Part shown: positions 54,525 through 63,192 of the stretch, piece after piece
How the letters are laid out: every line of letters starts with the position of its first letter
Position numbering within the stretch: position 1 is the stretch's first letter
DNA from: Pseudorhodoferax aquiterrae
GTDB taxonomy: Bacteria > Pseudomonadota > Gammaproteobacteria > Burkholderiales > Burkholderiaceae_C
Direction of reading: 5' to 3'
Length of the DNA stretch: 64,000 nt
NCBI RefSeq assembly: GCF_014652235.1
Contig: NZ_BMYK01000009.1
Location: 124,001-188,000 of the forward strand
Position numbers and translations under genes: made by a program
Notes under the pieces: generated by a model
What the model was told of the DNA's origin: nothing
Databases searched by the model: none
Seen by the model: the letters and a program-made list of their open reading frames with translations, nothing else

Positions 54525-54884
54525 TCATTCCACAGGCTCGCTGACGCATTGGAGCGGGTGACCCGCCTGACGAGCCGCCTCCAGGACCTGGTCGACCTTG
54601 GTGGCCGCCACGTCTTTCGAATACACGCCGCAGACTGCTTTCCCATCCAGGTGGATCTTGAGCATGATCTGCGTCGCCGTCTCCTTGTCCTTGCTGAAGA
54701 ATTCCTGGATGACCACGACCACGAATTCCATCGGGGTGTAGTCGTCGTTGAGCATCACGACCTGGTACATCTGCGGCGGCTTGACCTTCTGGGTGCGCCG
54801 CTCGAGCACGACCGATCCGCCGTCGTCCGGCGCCGAGGGCTTCACGCCCGGCTGCGCAGGTTTGGAGGGAATTTTGGTGGCCAT
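54525..54884 (-). CDS. clpS: ClpS adaptor of ClpAP, N-degron recognition
   Basis: 119 residues. The conserved core has [21 protein letters not shown] (binding pocket Asn-Asp-Asp), [18 protein letters not shown] and the helix ending QAGHPLQC. It binds proteins with N-terminal Leu, Phe, Trp or Tyr and delivers them to ClpA. The ATG at 54884 is chosen because TAGAAT lies exactly seven bases before it; an ATG at 54893 falls within that hexamer. It is encoded directly upstream of clpA. Confidence 0.95.
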   Translation of the reverse strand: MATKIPSKPAQPGVKPSAPDDGGSVVLERRTQKVKPPQMYQVVMLNDDYTPMEFVVVVIQEFFSKDKETATQIMLKIHLDGKAVCGVYSKDVAATKVDQVLEAARQAGHPLQCVSEPVE

Positions 54885-54891
54885 GCGAACC

Positions 54892-54897
54892 ATTCTA
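54892..54897 (-). promoter_or_regulatory. -10 element of predicted leaderless promoter, clpS
   Basis: TAGAAT on the minus strand, then GGTTCGC, then ATG at 54884. Five of six bases match TATAAT. No Shine-Dalgarno sequence. Confidence 0.55.
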
Positions 54898-54961
54898 TCG
54901 GTCGCAAAACGGCCACGCTGGCAGAGGAATTCACGACCCGGCGGACGGGCGTGAAGGACGC

Positions 54962-55423
54962 TCAGACGGTCTCGGGGGCCTGGACGGCGACGACGACGGT
55001 CTGGCGCTGGCCGTCGCGTTCACGGGTGCGCAGCCACCAGACGGCGCCTTTGCGAATGGGCATCTCGCCGATCTGCGCCTGCAGCAGCTGGGCCACGGCC
55101 TGACCCAGCGTCGGCTGGTGGCCGACCACTACCACCACGCCCTTGCCATGCGGCCACTGCACGGCGTCCAGCAGGGCCTGGGCGGAGGCGTCCGGCGCGA
55201 TCTCGGGCCGCACCTTGTACTTGCGGCCCAGCGCGTCGGCGGTCTGCAGCGCGCGCTGCGCCGGGCTGCAGATGATGCGCGCACCATCGGGCAACTGGCG
55301 ATCCAGCCAGTTGGCGACGCGGCTGGCCTGCTTGTGGCCGCGCGGCGTCAGTTCGCGCGCCAGGTCGGTGCCGTCGGCGCTCTCGTCGTGCGCTTCGGCG
55401 TGGCGCCAGAAAATCAGGTCCAT
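54962..55423 (-). CDS. sixA: phosphohistidine phosphatase SixA
   Basis: 153-residue histidine phosphatase that removes phosphate from phosphohistidine proteins. The RHG-type motif is at the start ([15 protein letters not shown]), with [14 protein letters not shown] and the second catalytic His in [11 protein letters not shown]. The start overlaps the ppk stop (TGATG), so the two are coupled, as is common in this group. In E. coli SixA acts on phosphotransferase-system components; a link to polyphosphate is suggested here only by the gene order. Confidence 0.92.
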   Translation of the reverse strand: MDLIFWRHAEAHDESADGTDLARELTPRGHKQASRVANWLDRQLPDGARIICSPAQRALQTADALGRKYKVRPEIAPDASAQALLDAVQWPHGKGVVVVVGHQPTLGQAVAQLLQAQIGEMPIRKGAVWWLRTRERDGQRQTVVVAVQAPETV

Positions 55424-57522
55424 CACAGCCCCCTCGGGTAGGCGAAACGTTGGGCCAGGGCCAGTTGCGCGCTGTGGCGCAGGCCGTCCGGGCCGATGCA
55501 GTCCTCGGCGCGCGTGTAGCGGCCGTCCGGCCCCAGCGTCCAGGCGTCGCAGCCGTCGTGCAGGTAAGGCACCAGGCATTCGTCGATGACGCGCTGGCGC
55601 AGCGCCGGATCGCTCACCGGCCAGGCCAGCTCGATGCGGCGCAGCATGTTGCGGCTCATCCAGTCGGCGCTGGACAGGAACAGCTGTTCTTCCTCACCTT
55701 GGCGGAAATAGAACACCCGCGTGTGCTCCAGGAAGCGGCCGACCACCGAGCGCACGCGGATGTTGTCCGACACGCCCGGCAGCTGGGCCGGCAGGATGCA
55801 GGCGCCGCGCACGATGAGGTCGATCACCGCGCCCTGCTGGCCGGCCTTGAGCAGCGCGCGCACGAGTTGCTCGTCGGTCAGCGCATTGGTCTTGACGATG
55901 ATGCGGGCCGGCTGGCCCGCGGCGGCGGCCTCGCCCATGGCGGCCACGCGCTCCAGCATGGCCTTTTGCAGATGGAACGGCGCCACCAGCAGCTTGGCCA
56001 TGGGCGCCAGCCGGCTCTGTCCGGCGATGTGCACGAAGACCTGCTCCATGTCCTCGGTCAGCTTGCCATCGGCCGTGAAGTAGCTGAGATCCGTGTACAA
56101 CCGCGCCGTGCGCGGGTTGTAGTTGCCCGTGGACAAATGGCCGTAACGGCGCAGCTTGCGCCCCTCGCGCCGCGTGATCAGCAGCATCTTGGCGTGGGTC
56201 TTCAGGCCCACCACGCCGTACACCACCTGCGCGCCGATGCCTTCCAGCATCTCGGCCCAGTTGATGTTGGCCTCCTCGTCGAAGCGGGCCTTGAGCTCCA
56301 CGACGACCATGACCTCCTTGCCGCGGCGCACGGCCTCGCGCAGCAGGCCCATGAGCTCGGGATCGCTGCCGGTGCGGTAGATGGTCTGGCGGATGGCCAG
56401 CACGGCCGGGTCGTGCACGGCCTCGCGCAGCAGCGCCAGCACGGCGTCGAAGCTCTCGAAGGGCTGGTGCACGAGCACGTCGCCCTCACGCAGCCGCTCG
56501 AACAGCGAGCCGTCGACCGGGAACCCGAGCGGCCAGACCGGCTTGTGCTCCGGGAACATGAGCCGGCGCTCGTTGACCAGGTCGACCAGCTGGGTCAGCC
56601 GCGCCAGATTGACCGGGCCATGCACGCGGTACAGCGCCAGTTCGGGCAGCTTGAACTGCTGCAGCAGGAAATCGGCCAGGTGCACGTCGCAGCTGGCCGA
56701 GACCTCCAGCCGCACGGCTTGGCCGTAGTGCCGGTACTCCAGGCCCTGGCGCAGCGCGGTGCGCAGGTTGTTGACCTCCTCCTCGTCCACGGCCAGATCG
56801 GAATGCCGCGTCACGCGGAACTGCGAGAACTGGCCGACCTGGCGGCCCGGGAACAGCTCGGACAGGTGGGCGCGGATGACGCTGGACAGCAGCACCGCCA
56901 GCGTGCGACCGCCCGAGAGCTTGTCCGGCATGCGGATCACGCGCGGCAGCACGCGCGGCACTTTGACGATGGCGATGTCGTTCTCGCGGCCGAAGGCGTC
57001 GCGCCCGTTCAGCTGGACGATGAAGTTCAGCGACTTGTTGGCGACCAGCGGAAATGGATGGGCCGGATCCAGGCCCGTCGGCACGAGCAAGGGCCGCACC
57101 TCGCGCTCGAAGTACTGGTGCACCCAGGCGCGCTGGGCCGCATCGCGCTCGGAGTGGGACAGGATCTGGATCCGCTCGCGCGCAAAGGCCGGCATCAGCA
57201 CGTCGTTGAACAGCGCGTACTGGCGCGTCACGAGGTCATGGGCGGCCTCGGACAAGGCGCGGAACGAGGCCGGCGTGTACGCGCCGTCGCTGCCCCGGCC
57301 GCCAGCCGCCTCCAGGTGCGCGGCCGCGCGCACCTCGAAGAACTCGTCCAGGTTGGACGACACGATGCACAAGTAGCGCAGCCGCTCCAGCAGGGGCACG
57401 TCCTCCCGGCGCGCCCAGTCGAACACGCGTTCGTTGAAGGCCAGGATGCTGTGGTCGCGGTCGAGCAGGGCCAACGGGGCTGGGGCAGCTTCAGGCTTGC
57501 TCGAATCGGAGGAAGGAGGCAT
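55423..57522 (-). CDS. ppk1: polyphosphate kinase 1
   Basis: Makes inorganic polyphosphate from ATP. 699 residues, normal length. N and head domains contain SNLDEFFEVRAA and FPLVANKSLNFIVQL. Catalytic domains contain the phosphorylated His in VGLKTHAKMLLI, NYNPRTARLYTD, and the second His in VVGRFLEHTRVFYF. Membrane association is known for the family. A 97-base gap with a 29-base dyad separates it from dnaE upstream. Confidence 0.96.
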   Translation of the reverse strand: MPPSSDSSKPEAAPAPLALLDRDHSILAFNERVFDWARREDVPLLERLRYLCIVSSNLDEFFEVRAAAHLEAAGGRGSDGAYTPASFRALSEAAHDLVTRQYALFNDVLMPAFARERIQILSHSERDAAQRAWVHQYFEREVRPLLVPTGLDPAHPFPLVANKSLNFIVQLNGRDAFGRENDIAIVKVPRVLPRVIRMPDKLSGGRTLAVLLSSVIRAHLSELFPGRQVGQFSQFRVTRHSDLAVDEEEVNNLRTALRQGLEYRHYGQAVRLEVSASCDVHLADFLLQQFKLPELALYRVHGPVNLARLTQLVDLVNERRLMFPEHKPVWPLGFPVDGSLFERLREGDVLVHQPFESFDAVLALLREAVHDPAVLAIRQTIYRTGSDPELMGLLREAVRRGKEVMVVVELKARFDEEANINWAEMLEGIGAQVVYGVVGLKTHAKMLLITRREGRKLRRYGHLSTGNYNPRTARLYTDLSYFTADGKLTEDMEQVFVHIAGQSRLAPMAKLLVAPFHLQKAMLERVAAMGEAAAAGQPARIIVKTNALTDEQLVRALLKAGQQGAVIDLIVRGACILPAQLPGVSDNIRVRSVVGRFLEHTRVFYFRQGEEEQLFLSSADWMSRNMLRRIELAWPVSDPALRQRVIDECLVPYLHDGCDAWTLGPDGRYTRAEDCIGPDGLRHSAQLALAQRFAYPRGL

Positions 57523-57579
57523 GGCGCTCAGGCACTCAAAAAGGGCAGCGGATGGCGCCCGAGTGTCTGGTCTGTTCGT

Positions 57580-57608
57580 GACGGTTTGATGTCATTCATG
57601 AAACCGTC
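57580..57608. promoter_or_regulatory. 29-base inverted repeat between dnaE and ppk1
   Basis: GACGGTTTGATG and CATGAAACCGTC form 12-base arms with one mismatch around TCATT. It is 12 bases past the dnaE stop and 58 bases before the ppk1 start. It could be a terminator-like hairpin without a T-run or an operator for ppk1. It does not match an 11-base-spaced Pho box. Confidence 0.45.
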
Positions 57609-57619
57609 ATGGACATGCC

Positions 57620-60600
57620 TCATTCGTAAACGACGGCGGCCTGGCCCTCGTGCGCCTGGGCCCGCAGGCCGGCCAGGGCTGCGTCGGTCGGGAAGCAGCG
57701 CCTGTCCTCCAGCCGCACCACGTCCTCGGCCACGAAGCCCGGGAACAGCATGGACAGGCGCAGCGGCAGGCCGCGTTGCAGCTCGCCATGCTCGGACACC
57801 TCGGTCCGGGCCGGGTAGTCCTGCAGCAGCTGCCCGATGGCCGGCGGCTTGTGGCCATTCGTGCGATCGACCCGGATGCGCAGGAACTTGCCGAAGCGGC
57901 AGCGCGCGCCGGCTAGGTCCCAGATCTGCTGCACCGTCATCTGCAGGCCGCCGCTGAAGCGGTCCGGCATGAGCTTGCCCATGACCACGATGAGCTCGTC
58001 GTCCTTGAGCTGGTCCTTGTGCTGGTTGATGAGCGCTTCGTCGGCCCGCGCTTCGATCACGCCCGACTTGTCGTCCAGCTTGAACAGCGCGAGCTTGCCG
58101 CGCTGGCCGTTGATCACGCGCAGATCGGTCACGATGCCCGCGAACAGCTGCGGCTCGCGCGTGTCGATGAGGTCGCCCAGGCCGCGCTTGACGAACTGGC
58201 GCACCTCGCGCGCGACCTCGTCGAACAGGTGGCCCGAGAGGTAAAAGCCGATGGCCGTCTTCTCGTAGACCAGCTGCTCCTTGATGCCCCAGGGCGTGGC
58301 CTCGACCAGCTCGGGCTCCTGCGTGCTGGACGCGTGCGAATCCACCATGTCGAACAGGCCGTGCTGGTTGGCATTGGCCGCGCTCACGTTGGCGAACGCG
58401 AAGGCCTGGTCGATCGACGCCACCAGCGCGGCGCGGTTGCGCTGCAGGCTGTCGAAGGCGCCGGCCTTGATCAGCGCCTCCAGCGTGCGCTTGTTCAATC
58501 GGGTGCGGTCCACGCGCAGGCAGAAGTCGTACAGGCTCGTGAACGCACCGCCCTCCTCGCGCGCCGCGACGATGGCTTCGATGGCCTGCTGGCCCGTGCC
58601 CTTGATGGCGCCCAGGCCGTAGCGGATGACCTTGTCGGTGACGGGCTCGAAGCGGTACCGCCCGCGGTTGACGTCCGGAAACTCGAAGGTGAGGCCCATC
58701 TTGAGCGCGTCTTCGTACAACACCTTGAGCTTGTCGGTGTCGTCCATTTCCACGGTCATGTTGGCGCAGAAGAACTCGGCCGTGTAGTGCACCTTGAGCC
58801 AGCCCGTGTGGTAGGCCAGCAGCGAGTAGGCAGCCGCGTGCGACTTGTTGAAGCCGTAGCCCGCGAACTTCTCCATCAGGTCGAAGACCTCGTCGGCCTT
58901 GTCCTGCGAGATGCCGTTCTTGGCCGCACCCTTGCGGAAGATCTCGCGGTGCTCGGCCATCTCCTCGGCCTTCTTCTTGCCCATGGCCCGGCGCAGCATG
59001 TCTGCGCCGCCCAGCGAGTAGCCGCCCAGGATCTGCGCGGTCTGCATGACCTGCTCCTGGTAGACCATGATGCCGTAGGTCTCGCTGAGCATCTCGGCCA
59101 CCATGGGGTGCGGGTACTCGACCTCCTCGCGGCCGTGCTTGCGGTTCACGAAGCTGGGGATCAGGTCCATCGGGCCCGGCCGGTACAAGGCGTTCAGCGC
59201 GATCAGGTCTTCCAGCCGCGTGGGCTTGGCGTCGCGCAGCATGCCCTGCATGCCGCGCGATTCGAACTGGAACACGGCCTCGGTCTTGCCCTCCTGGAAC
59301 AGCCGGTAGGTCGGCTTGTCGTCCAGCGGGATGTTGGCGTAGTCGAAGTTCTCCTGGCCTTTGTGGCGTTTGACGATGAACTCGCGCGCGATCTCCAGGA
59401 TGGTCAGCGTGGCCAAGCCCAAGAAGTCGAACTTCACGAGGCCGATGGCCTCCACGTCGTCCTTGTCGTACTGGCTCACGGCCGACTCGCTGCCGGGCTG
59501 CTGGTAGAGCGGGCAGAAGTCCGTGAGCTTGCCCGGCGCGATCAGCACGCCGCCGGCGTGCATGCCGATGTTGCGCGTCATGCCCTCCAGCGCCTGCGCC
59601 ATCTCGATGAGGTTCTTCACGTCCTCCTCGTTGCGCACGCGCTCGTACAGCTGGGGCTCGAGCTCCAGCGCGTAGTTGTTCTTGTCGCCCTCCTTCTTGG
59701 GCTCGGGCGGATAGGCCAGCGTGTAGGACATGCCCGGCTTGGCCGGCACCAGCTTGGAGATGCCGTCGCAGAAGGTGTAGCTCATGTCCATCACCCGGCC
59801 CACGTCGCGGATGGCGGCCTTGGCCGCCATGGTTCCGAAGGTGGCGATCTGGCTCACCGCCTCCTTGCCGTACTTCTGCTTCACGTAGTCGATCACGCGG
59901 TCGCGGTTGCTCTGGCAGAAGTCGATGTCGAAGTCGGGCATGGACACCCGCTCCGGATTCAGGAAGCGCTCGAACAGCAGCTTGTAGTGGAGCGGGTCCA
60001 GGTCGGTGATCTTCAGCGCATAGGCCACGAGCGAGCCTGCGCCCGAGCCCCGGCCCGGGCCCACCGGGCAGCCATTGAGCTTGGCCCAGTTGATGAAGTC
60101 GCCCACGATCAGGAAGTAGCCCGGGAACCCCATCTTGAGGATGGTGTTGATCTCGAACTCCAGCCGCTCCACGTAGCGCGGCCGCTCGGCATCGCGCTTG
60201 GCCGGGTCCTTGTACAGATGGGCCAGGCGCTCTTCCAGGCCTTCGTGCGAGACGTGGCGGAAGTACTCTTCCACCGTCATCTGCTTGCCGTCGACCAGCG
60301 GAATCGGGAAGTTCGGCAGCTGCGGCTTGCCCAGCACCAGCGTCAGGTTGCAGCGCTTGGCGATCTCCACCGTGTTGGCCAGCGCCGTGGGCACATCGGC
60401 GAACAGCGCCTGCATCTGGGCCGCGCTCTTGAAGTACTGCTCGCGCGTGAAACGGCGAACGCGGCGCTGGTTGGCGAGGATCTCGCCCTCGGCGATGCAC
60501 ACGCGCGCCTCGTGGGCTTCGTAGTCCTCCTCGCCCATGAACTGCACGGGATGGGTCGCCACCACGGGCAGGTTCAGGCGCCCGGCCAGCGTGACCGCCG

Positions 60601-61141
60601 CCACCACATGGGCCTCGTCGTCGGCGCGGCCGGCGCGCTGGATCTCGATGTAGAACCGGTGCGGGAAGATCCCTGCCAGCTGCAAGGCCAATGCCCCCGC
60701 GCGCGAGGCGTCGCCCTGCACCAGGGCCTGGCCCACGGGCCCGGCCTGGGCGCCAGACAGGCAGATCAGACCGGCGTTGAGTTCCTGCAGCCAGGCCAGC
60801 TTGGCCACAGCCTGGGTACGGACCACGTTCTGCGTCCAGGCCCGTGCCAGCAGCTCGCACAGGTTCAGGTAGCCCTGTCGGTCCTGCACCAGCAGCAGCA
60901 CGCGCGAAGTGGCGGCCGGGTCCTGGCCCATGCCCTCGATCTGCACCTCGGCGCCGATCACGGGCTTGACGCCCTTGCCGCGCGCGGCCTTGTAGAACTT
61001 GATGCCGCCGAACAGGTTGTTCAGGTCGGTGATGGCCAGTGCGGGCTGGCCGTCGGCCGCGGCCTTGGGGACCAGCTCGTCGATGCGGTTGGTGCCGTCG
61101 ACGACGGAGAATTCGGTGTGGATGCGCAGATGAACGAACAT
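57620..61141 (-). CDS. dnaE: DNA polymerase III alpha subunit
   Basis: Replicative polymerase, 1,173 residues. An N-terminal PHP domain (VHLRIHTEFSVVDG) is followed by the polymerase core with catalytic aspartates in MPDFDIDFCQSNRDRV, then PVGPGRGSGAGSLVAYAL, GFNKSHAAAYSLLAYHTGWL and a C-terminal OB-fold (GIVTDLRVINGQRGKLALF). Full-length and of the DnaE1 type. The start is fixed by the family's N-terminus MFVHLRIHTEFS and by a -10 element seven bases before it. Confidence 0.97.
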   Translation of the reverse strand: MFVHLRIHTEFSVVDGTNRIDELVPKAAADGQPALAITDLNNLFGGIKFYKAARGKGVKPVIGAEVQIEGMGQDPAATSRVLLLVQDRQGYLNLCELLARAWTQNVVRTQAVAKLAWLQELNAGLICLSGAQAGPVGQALVQGDASRAGALALQLAGIFPHRFYIEIQRAGRADDEAHVVAAVTLAGRLNLPVVATHPVQFMGEEDYEAHEARVCIAEGEILANQRRVRRFTREQYFKSAAQMQALFADVPTALANTVEIAKRCNLTLVLGKPQLPNFPIPLVDGKQMTVEEYFRHVSHEGLEERLAHLYKDPAKRDAERPRYVERLEFEINTILKMGFPGYFLIVGDFINWAKLNGCPVGPGRGSGAGSLVAYALKITDLDPLHYKLLFERFLNPERVSMPDFDIDFCQSNRDRVIDYVKQKYGKEAVSQIATFGTMAAKAAIRDVGRVMDMSYTFCDGISKLVPAKPGMSYTLAYPPEPKKEGDKNNYALELEPQLYERVRNEEDVKNLIEMAQALEGMTRNIGMHAGGVLIAPGKLTDFCPLYQQPGSESAVSQYDKDDVEAIGLVKFDFLGLATLTILEIAREFIVKRHKGQENFDYANIPLDDKPTYRLFQEGKTEAVFQFESRGMQGMLRDAKPTRLEDLIALNALYRPGPMDLIPSFVNRKHGREEVEYPHPMVAEMLSETYGIMVYQEQVMQTAQILGGYSLGGADMLRRAMGKKKAEEMAEHREIFRKGAAKNGISQDKADEVFDLMEKFAGYGFNKSHAAAYSLLAYHTGWLKVHYTAEFFCANMTVEMDDTDKLKVLYEDALKMGLTFEFPDVNRGRYRFEPVTDKVIRYGLGAIKGTGQQAIEAIVAAREEGGAFTSLYDFCLRVDRTRLNKRTLEALIKAGAFDSLQRNRAALVASIDQAFAFANVSAANANQHGLFDMVDSHASSTQEPELVEATPWGIKEQLVYEKTAIGFYLSGHLFDEVAREVRQFVKRGLGDLIDTREPQLFAGIVTDLRVINGQRGKLALFKLDDKSGVIEARADEALINQHKDQLKDDELIVVMGKLMPDRFSGGLQMTVQQIWDLAGARCRFGKFLRIRVDRTNGHKPPAIGQLLQDYPARTEVSEHGELQRGLPLRLSMLFPGFVAEDVVRLEDRRCFPTDAALAGLRAQAHEGQAAVVYE

Positions 61142-61148
61142 CGACCGG

Positions 61149-61154
61149 ATTCTA
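61149..61154 (-). promoter_or_regulatory. -10 element of predicted leaderless promoter, dnaE
   Basis: TAGAAT on the minus strand, then CCGGTCG, then ATG at 61141. Same hexamer and spacing as clpS. No good -35 and no ribosome binding site. Confidence 0.55.
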
Positions 61155-61231
61155 GGAGGCTGTCGGGCTTGGGCATGGCCCCGCGCCGCTTCCTGAGACC
61201 GCCAGGCAAGGCGTGGGCGAGGCCGTGTGGT

Positions 61232-61975
61232 TCAGCCGGCGTCTTCCAGGTTCTCGTGGTGGGCGATCGCGCCGCGCTTCCAGTAGGCGGCCGCGCGGAT
61301 CGCTTTGCGGTCGTGGCCCTTTTCGTCCACGAGGATGCGGCGGGCGGCGGCCGCCACGCCCGCCTCGGCCGCGCACCAGGCGTAGCCATGGCCCGCGGGC
61401 AGGTCGATCGCGCGCACGGCATCGAGCAAGGCGTCTTCGCTGTCGACCCACTGCAGATCCAGCGCGGCGGCACTGGCCAGCGCCTGCCGATCGGCGGCCG
61501 CCACATGCAGGCGCACGATCGCGCGGCAGCCGGCGGGCAGTTCCTCCAGGCGCCGGGCCACGGCCGGCAAAGCGGTCTCGTCGCCCACCAGCAGATACCA
61601 GTCGAAGTCCAGCGGCACGACGAAGGAGCCGCGCGGGCCGGCCACGGTCAGCGCATCGCCGGCCTGCGCCTGGCGCGCCCAGTCGGCGGCCGGACCGTCG
61701 CCGTGCAGTGCGAAGTCGATCGTCAGTTCGCGCGCTGCGTTGTCGTAGCGGCGCGGCGTGTAGTCGCGCGCCACGGCGCCCTCAGGCGTGGGGAAGAAGA
61801 CCTTGACGTGGTCGTCGTAGGAGGCGCTCATGAAATCGGCCAGCGCCTCGCCCTGGAACACCACGCGCCGCATCTGCGGGCTCAGGGTCTCGACGCGGGC
61901 GACCCGCAGTTCCCGGCGCTTGATTTCGTGGCGCACACGTTGGACCTGGCGCGGTGCATTGACTGGAGCTTCCAT
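61232..61975 (-). CDS. siderophore-interacting protein / NAD(P)H-dependent ferric-chelate reductase
   Basis: 247-residue flavoprotein of the ViuB/YqjH family, which reduces ferric siderophore complexes in the cytoplasm. The FAD-binding motif RDYTPRRYD is present, followed by GPRGSFVVP and LLVGDETALPAVARRLEELP for NAD(P)H. The C-terminal IRAAAYWKRG is typical. It is divergent from a MarR gene across 34 bases with dyads, so it is likely repressed by that protein. Confidence 0.9.
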   Translation of the reverse strand: MEAPVNAPRQVQRVRHEIKRRELRVARVETLSPQMRRVVFQGEALADFMSASYDDHVKVFFPTPEGAVARDYTPRRYDNAARELTIDFALHGDGPAADWARQAQAGDALTVAGPRGSFVVPLDFDWYLLVGDETALPAVARRLEELPAGCRAIVRLHVAAADRQALASAAALDLQWVDSEDALLDAVRAIDLPAGHGYAWCAAEAGVAAAARRILVDEKGHDRKAIRAAAYWKRGAIAHHENLEDAG

Positions 61976-61987
61976 TGCTTGTTACTG

Positions 61988-62011
61988 ATGGTTGATAATG
62001 TCCTCAATCAT
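61988..62011. promoter_or_regulatory. MarR-type operator 1
   Basis: ATGGTTGA-TAATGTCC-TCAATCAT: eight-base arms with one mismatch. It covers GATAAT (61994-61999), the probable -10 of the marR gene, and lies between the divergent marR and siderophore-interaction genes. A second, related dyad begins 31-34 bases further on. Confidence 0.5.
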
Positions 62012-62480
62012 GCGCGAATCAGTTGATAAAGTCAACCGTCACAGCCGGCAAGACCCTGCCGACGACGAGGTTCTCGAGCGGGTGCACCAGGTCATGCACC
62101 AGTTCCGCTCGCGGCTGTTCCAGGCCCTGCGCCAGGGGCAGCACGAACTCACGCACATGGAAAGCAAGGTCCTGGGCTTCTTCGCCCGCCGGCCCGGCGC
62201 CACGCAGAGCGACCTCGTGCAGCACACGGGCCGCGACAAGGCCCAGCTCGCCCGGCTCATCAAGGGCCTGCGCGAACGTGGCCTGCTGCAGGGCGAGGCC
62301 GACGCGGCCGACCGGCGCAACGTGCGGCTGCAGCCCACGGCCGAGGGCCTGGCCATCCAGCGCGCTCTGCGCGAGCAGGCCGACGCACTGGAAAAGCGGG
62401 CGGTGGAGGGACTGTCGGAAGACGAGAAGGCCCGGCTGATCGCGCTGCTGCAACGCGTGCAGGACAACCTGGACCGCTGA
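62010..62480 (+). CDS. MarR-family transcriptional regulator
   Basis: 156-residue winged-helix regulator. The DNA-binding part is visible as MESKVLGFFARRPGATQSDL, QHTGRDKAQLARLIKGLRERG and the wing ADAADRRNVRLQPT. The ATG at 62010 is chosen because the earlier ATG at 61998 overlaps the probable -10 GATAAT. Two dyads, one over the promoter and one within the first codons, suggest autorepression and control of the divergent ferric reductase gene. Its ligand is unknown. Confidence 0.88.
   Translation: MRESVDKVNRHSRQDPADDEVLERVHQVMHQFRSRLFQALRQGQHELTHMESKVLGFFARRPGATQSDLVQHTGRDKAQLARLIKGLRERGLLQGEADAADRRNVRLQPTAEGLAIQRALREQADALEKRAVEGLSEDEKARLIALLQRVQDNLDR
62022..62036. promoter_or_regulatory. 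MarR-type operator 2
   Basis: GTTGA-TAAAG-TCAAC, perfect five-base arms, inside the first codons of the marR gene. Its GTTGA half is 31 bases (about three helical turns) from the GTTGA of operator 1. Confidence 0.4.
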
Positions 62481-62481
62481 T

Positions 62482-63171
62482 TCAGTCGCGCAGCACGTGC
62501 AGCACCTCGGAGCGGAACTCCCGGGCGTACAGCACCAGCACCACGGCGGCCGTGGCCACGGCGAAGGCCAGCGAGGAGAAGAACCAGGCCGTGGCCGCGA
62601 ACGACATGTAGTAGGCGCGCACGCCGCCGTTGAAGGTCTCGGCCGCCATGCCCAGCATCTTGCCGGCGCGGTCGGCGAAGTGCTTGCGGTCGAACTTGCC
62701 GGCCGAGAAGTCGGCCGGGTCGGGCATGGAGCCGATCACGAGCGCGGCGAAGGTGTACTGCCGCATCGACCAGGTGAAGCGGAAGAAGGCGTAGACGAAG
62801 ATGCCGGTCAGCAGCATGACCTTGAGGTCGAACACCAGCACCGAGGTGCGCACCGCGAACGGGATCTCGCGCACGAACTCCGAGGCCTTGTCGGTCGCGC
62901 CCAGCAGCGCCAGCAGGCCGCCGATGATGATGATGGTGGTCGATGCGAAGAACGAGGGGCTGCTGGACAGGCCCTGCACGATGATGCCGTCCAGCACGCG
63001 CGGGTCGCGCGCCGTGGCCTGCTCCATCCAGTAGCGACGGTAGCGGTTGGTGGTCTGCAGCAGCGTGGCCTGCTGGGTGCTGCCCGAGAACCGCGCATAG
63101 CCCAGCCACAGGCCGAAGAACCACAGCAGGGCGAGCCAGTCGTACCAGGGCAGAAACTTCAGTGCGGCCAT
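62482..63171 (-). CDS. DUF599-family membrane protein
   Basis: 229 residues with four or five hydrophobic helices: WLALLWFFGLWLGYARF, STTIIIIGGLLALLGA, VFDLKVMLLTGIFVYAFF, AFAVATAAVVLVLYA. The RYRRYWMEQATARDPRVLDG loop and FNGGVRAYYMSFA are DUF599 hallmarks. Function is unknown. The start shares a 21-base divergent region with trhO; TATCCT lies six bases before this ATG. Confidence 0.85.
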   Translation of the reverse strand: MAALKFLPWYDWLALLWFFGLWLGYARFSGSTQQATLLQTTNRYRRYWMEQATARDPRVLDGIIVQGLSSSPSFFASTTIIIIGGLLALLGATDKASEFVREIPFAVRTSVLVFDLKVMLLTGIFVYAFFRFTWSMRQYTFAALVIGSMPDPADFSAGKFDRKHFADRAGKMLGMAAETFNGGVRAYYMSFAATAWFFSSLAFAVATAAVVLVLYAREFRSEVLHVLRD

Positions 63172-63177
63172 CGGCCT

Positions 63178-63185
63178 AGGATAAT
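63178..63185. promoter_or_regulatory. overlapping divergent -10 elements, DUF599 gene and trhO
   Basis: Plus strand GATAAT (63180-63185), seven bases (CGCGCCC), then GTG at 63193. Minus strand TATCCT (63183-63178), six bases (AGGCCG), then ATG at 63171. The two hexamers share four base pairs. Only 21 bases separate the two start codons, so both mRNAs are predicted leaderless. Confidence 0.5.
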
Positions 63186-63192
63186 CGCGCCC

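Noticed and set aside
57580-57610. Pho box before ppk1
   Set aside because: TGTCAT and CGTCAT are present but 15 bases apart, not the 11 expected for PhoB repeats. Recorded only as an inverted repeat.
61998-62000. ATG at 61998 as the MarR start
   Set aside because: It overlaps the GATAAT -10 element and has no ribosome binding site; 62010 fits a short-leader transcript.
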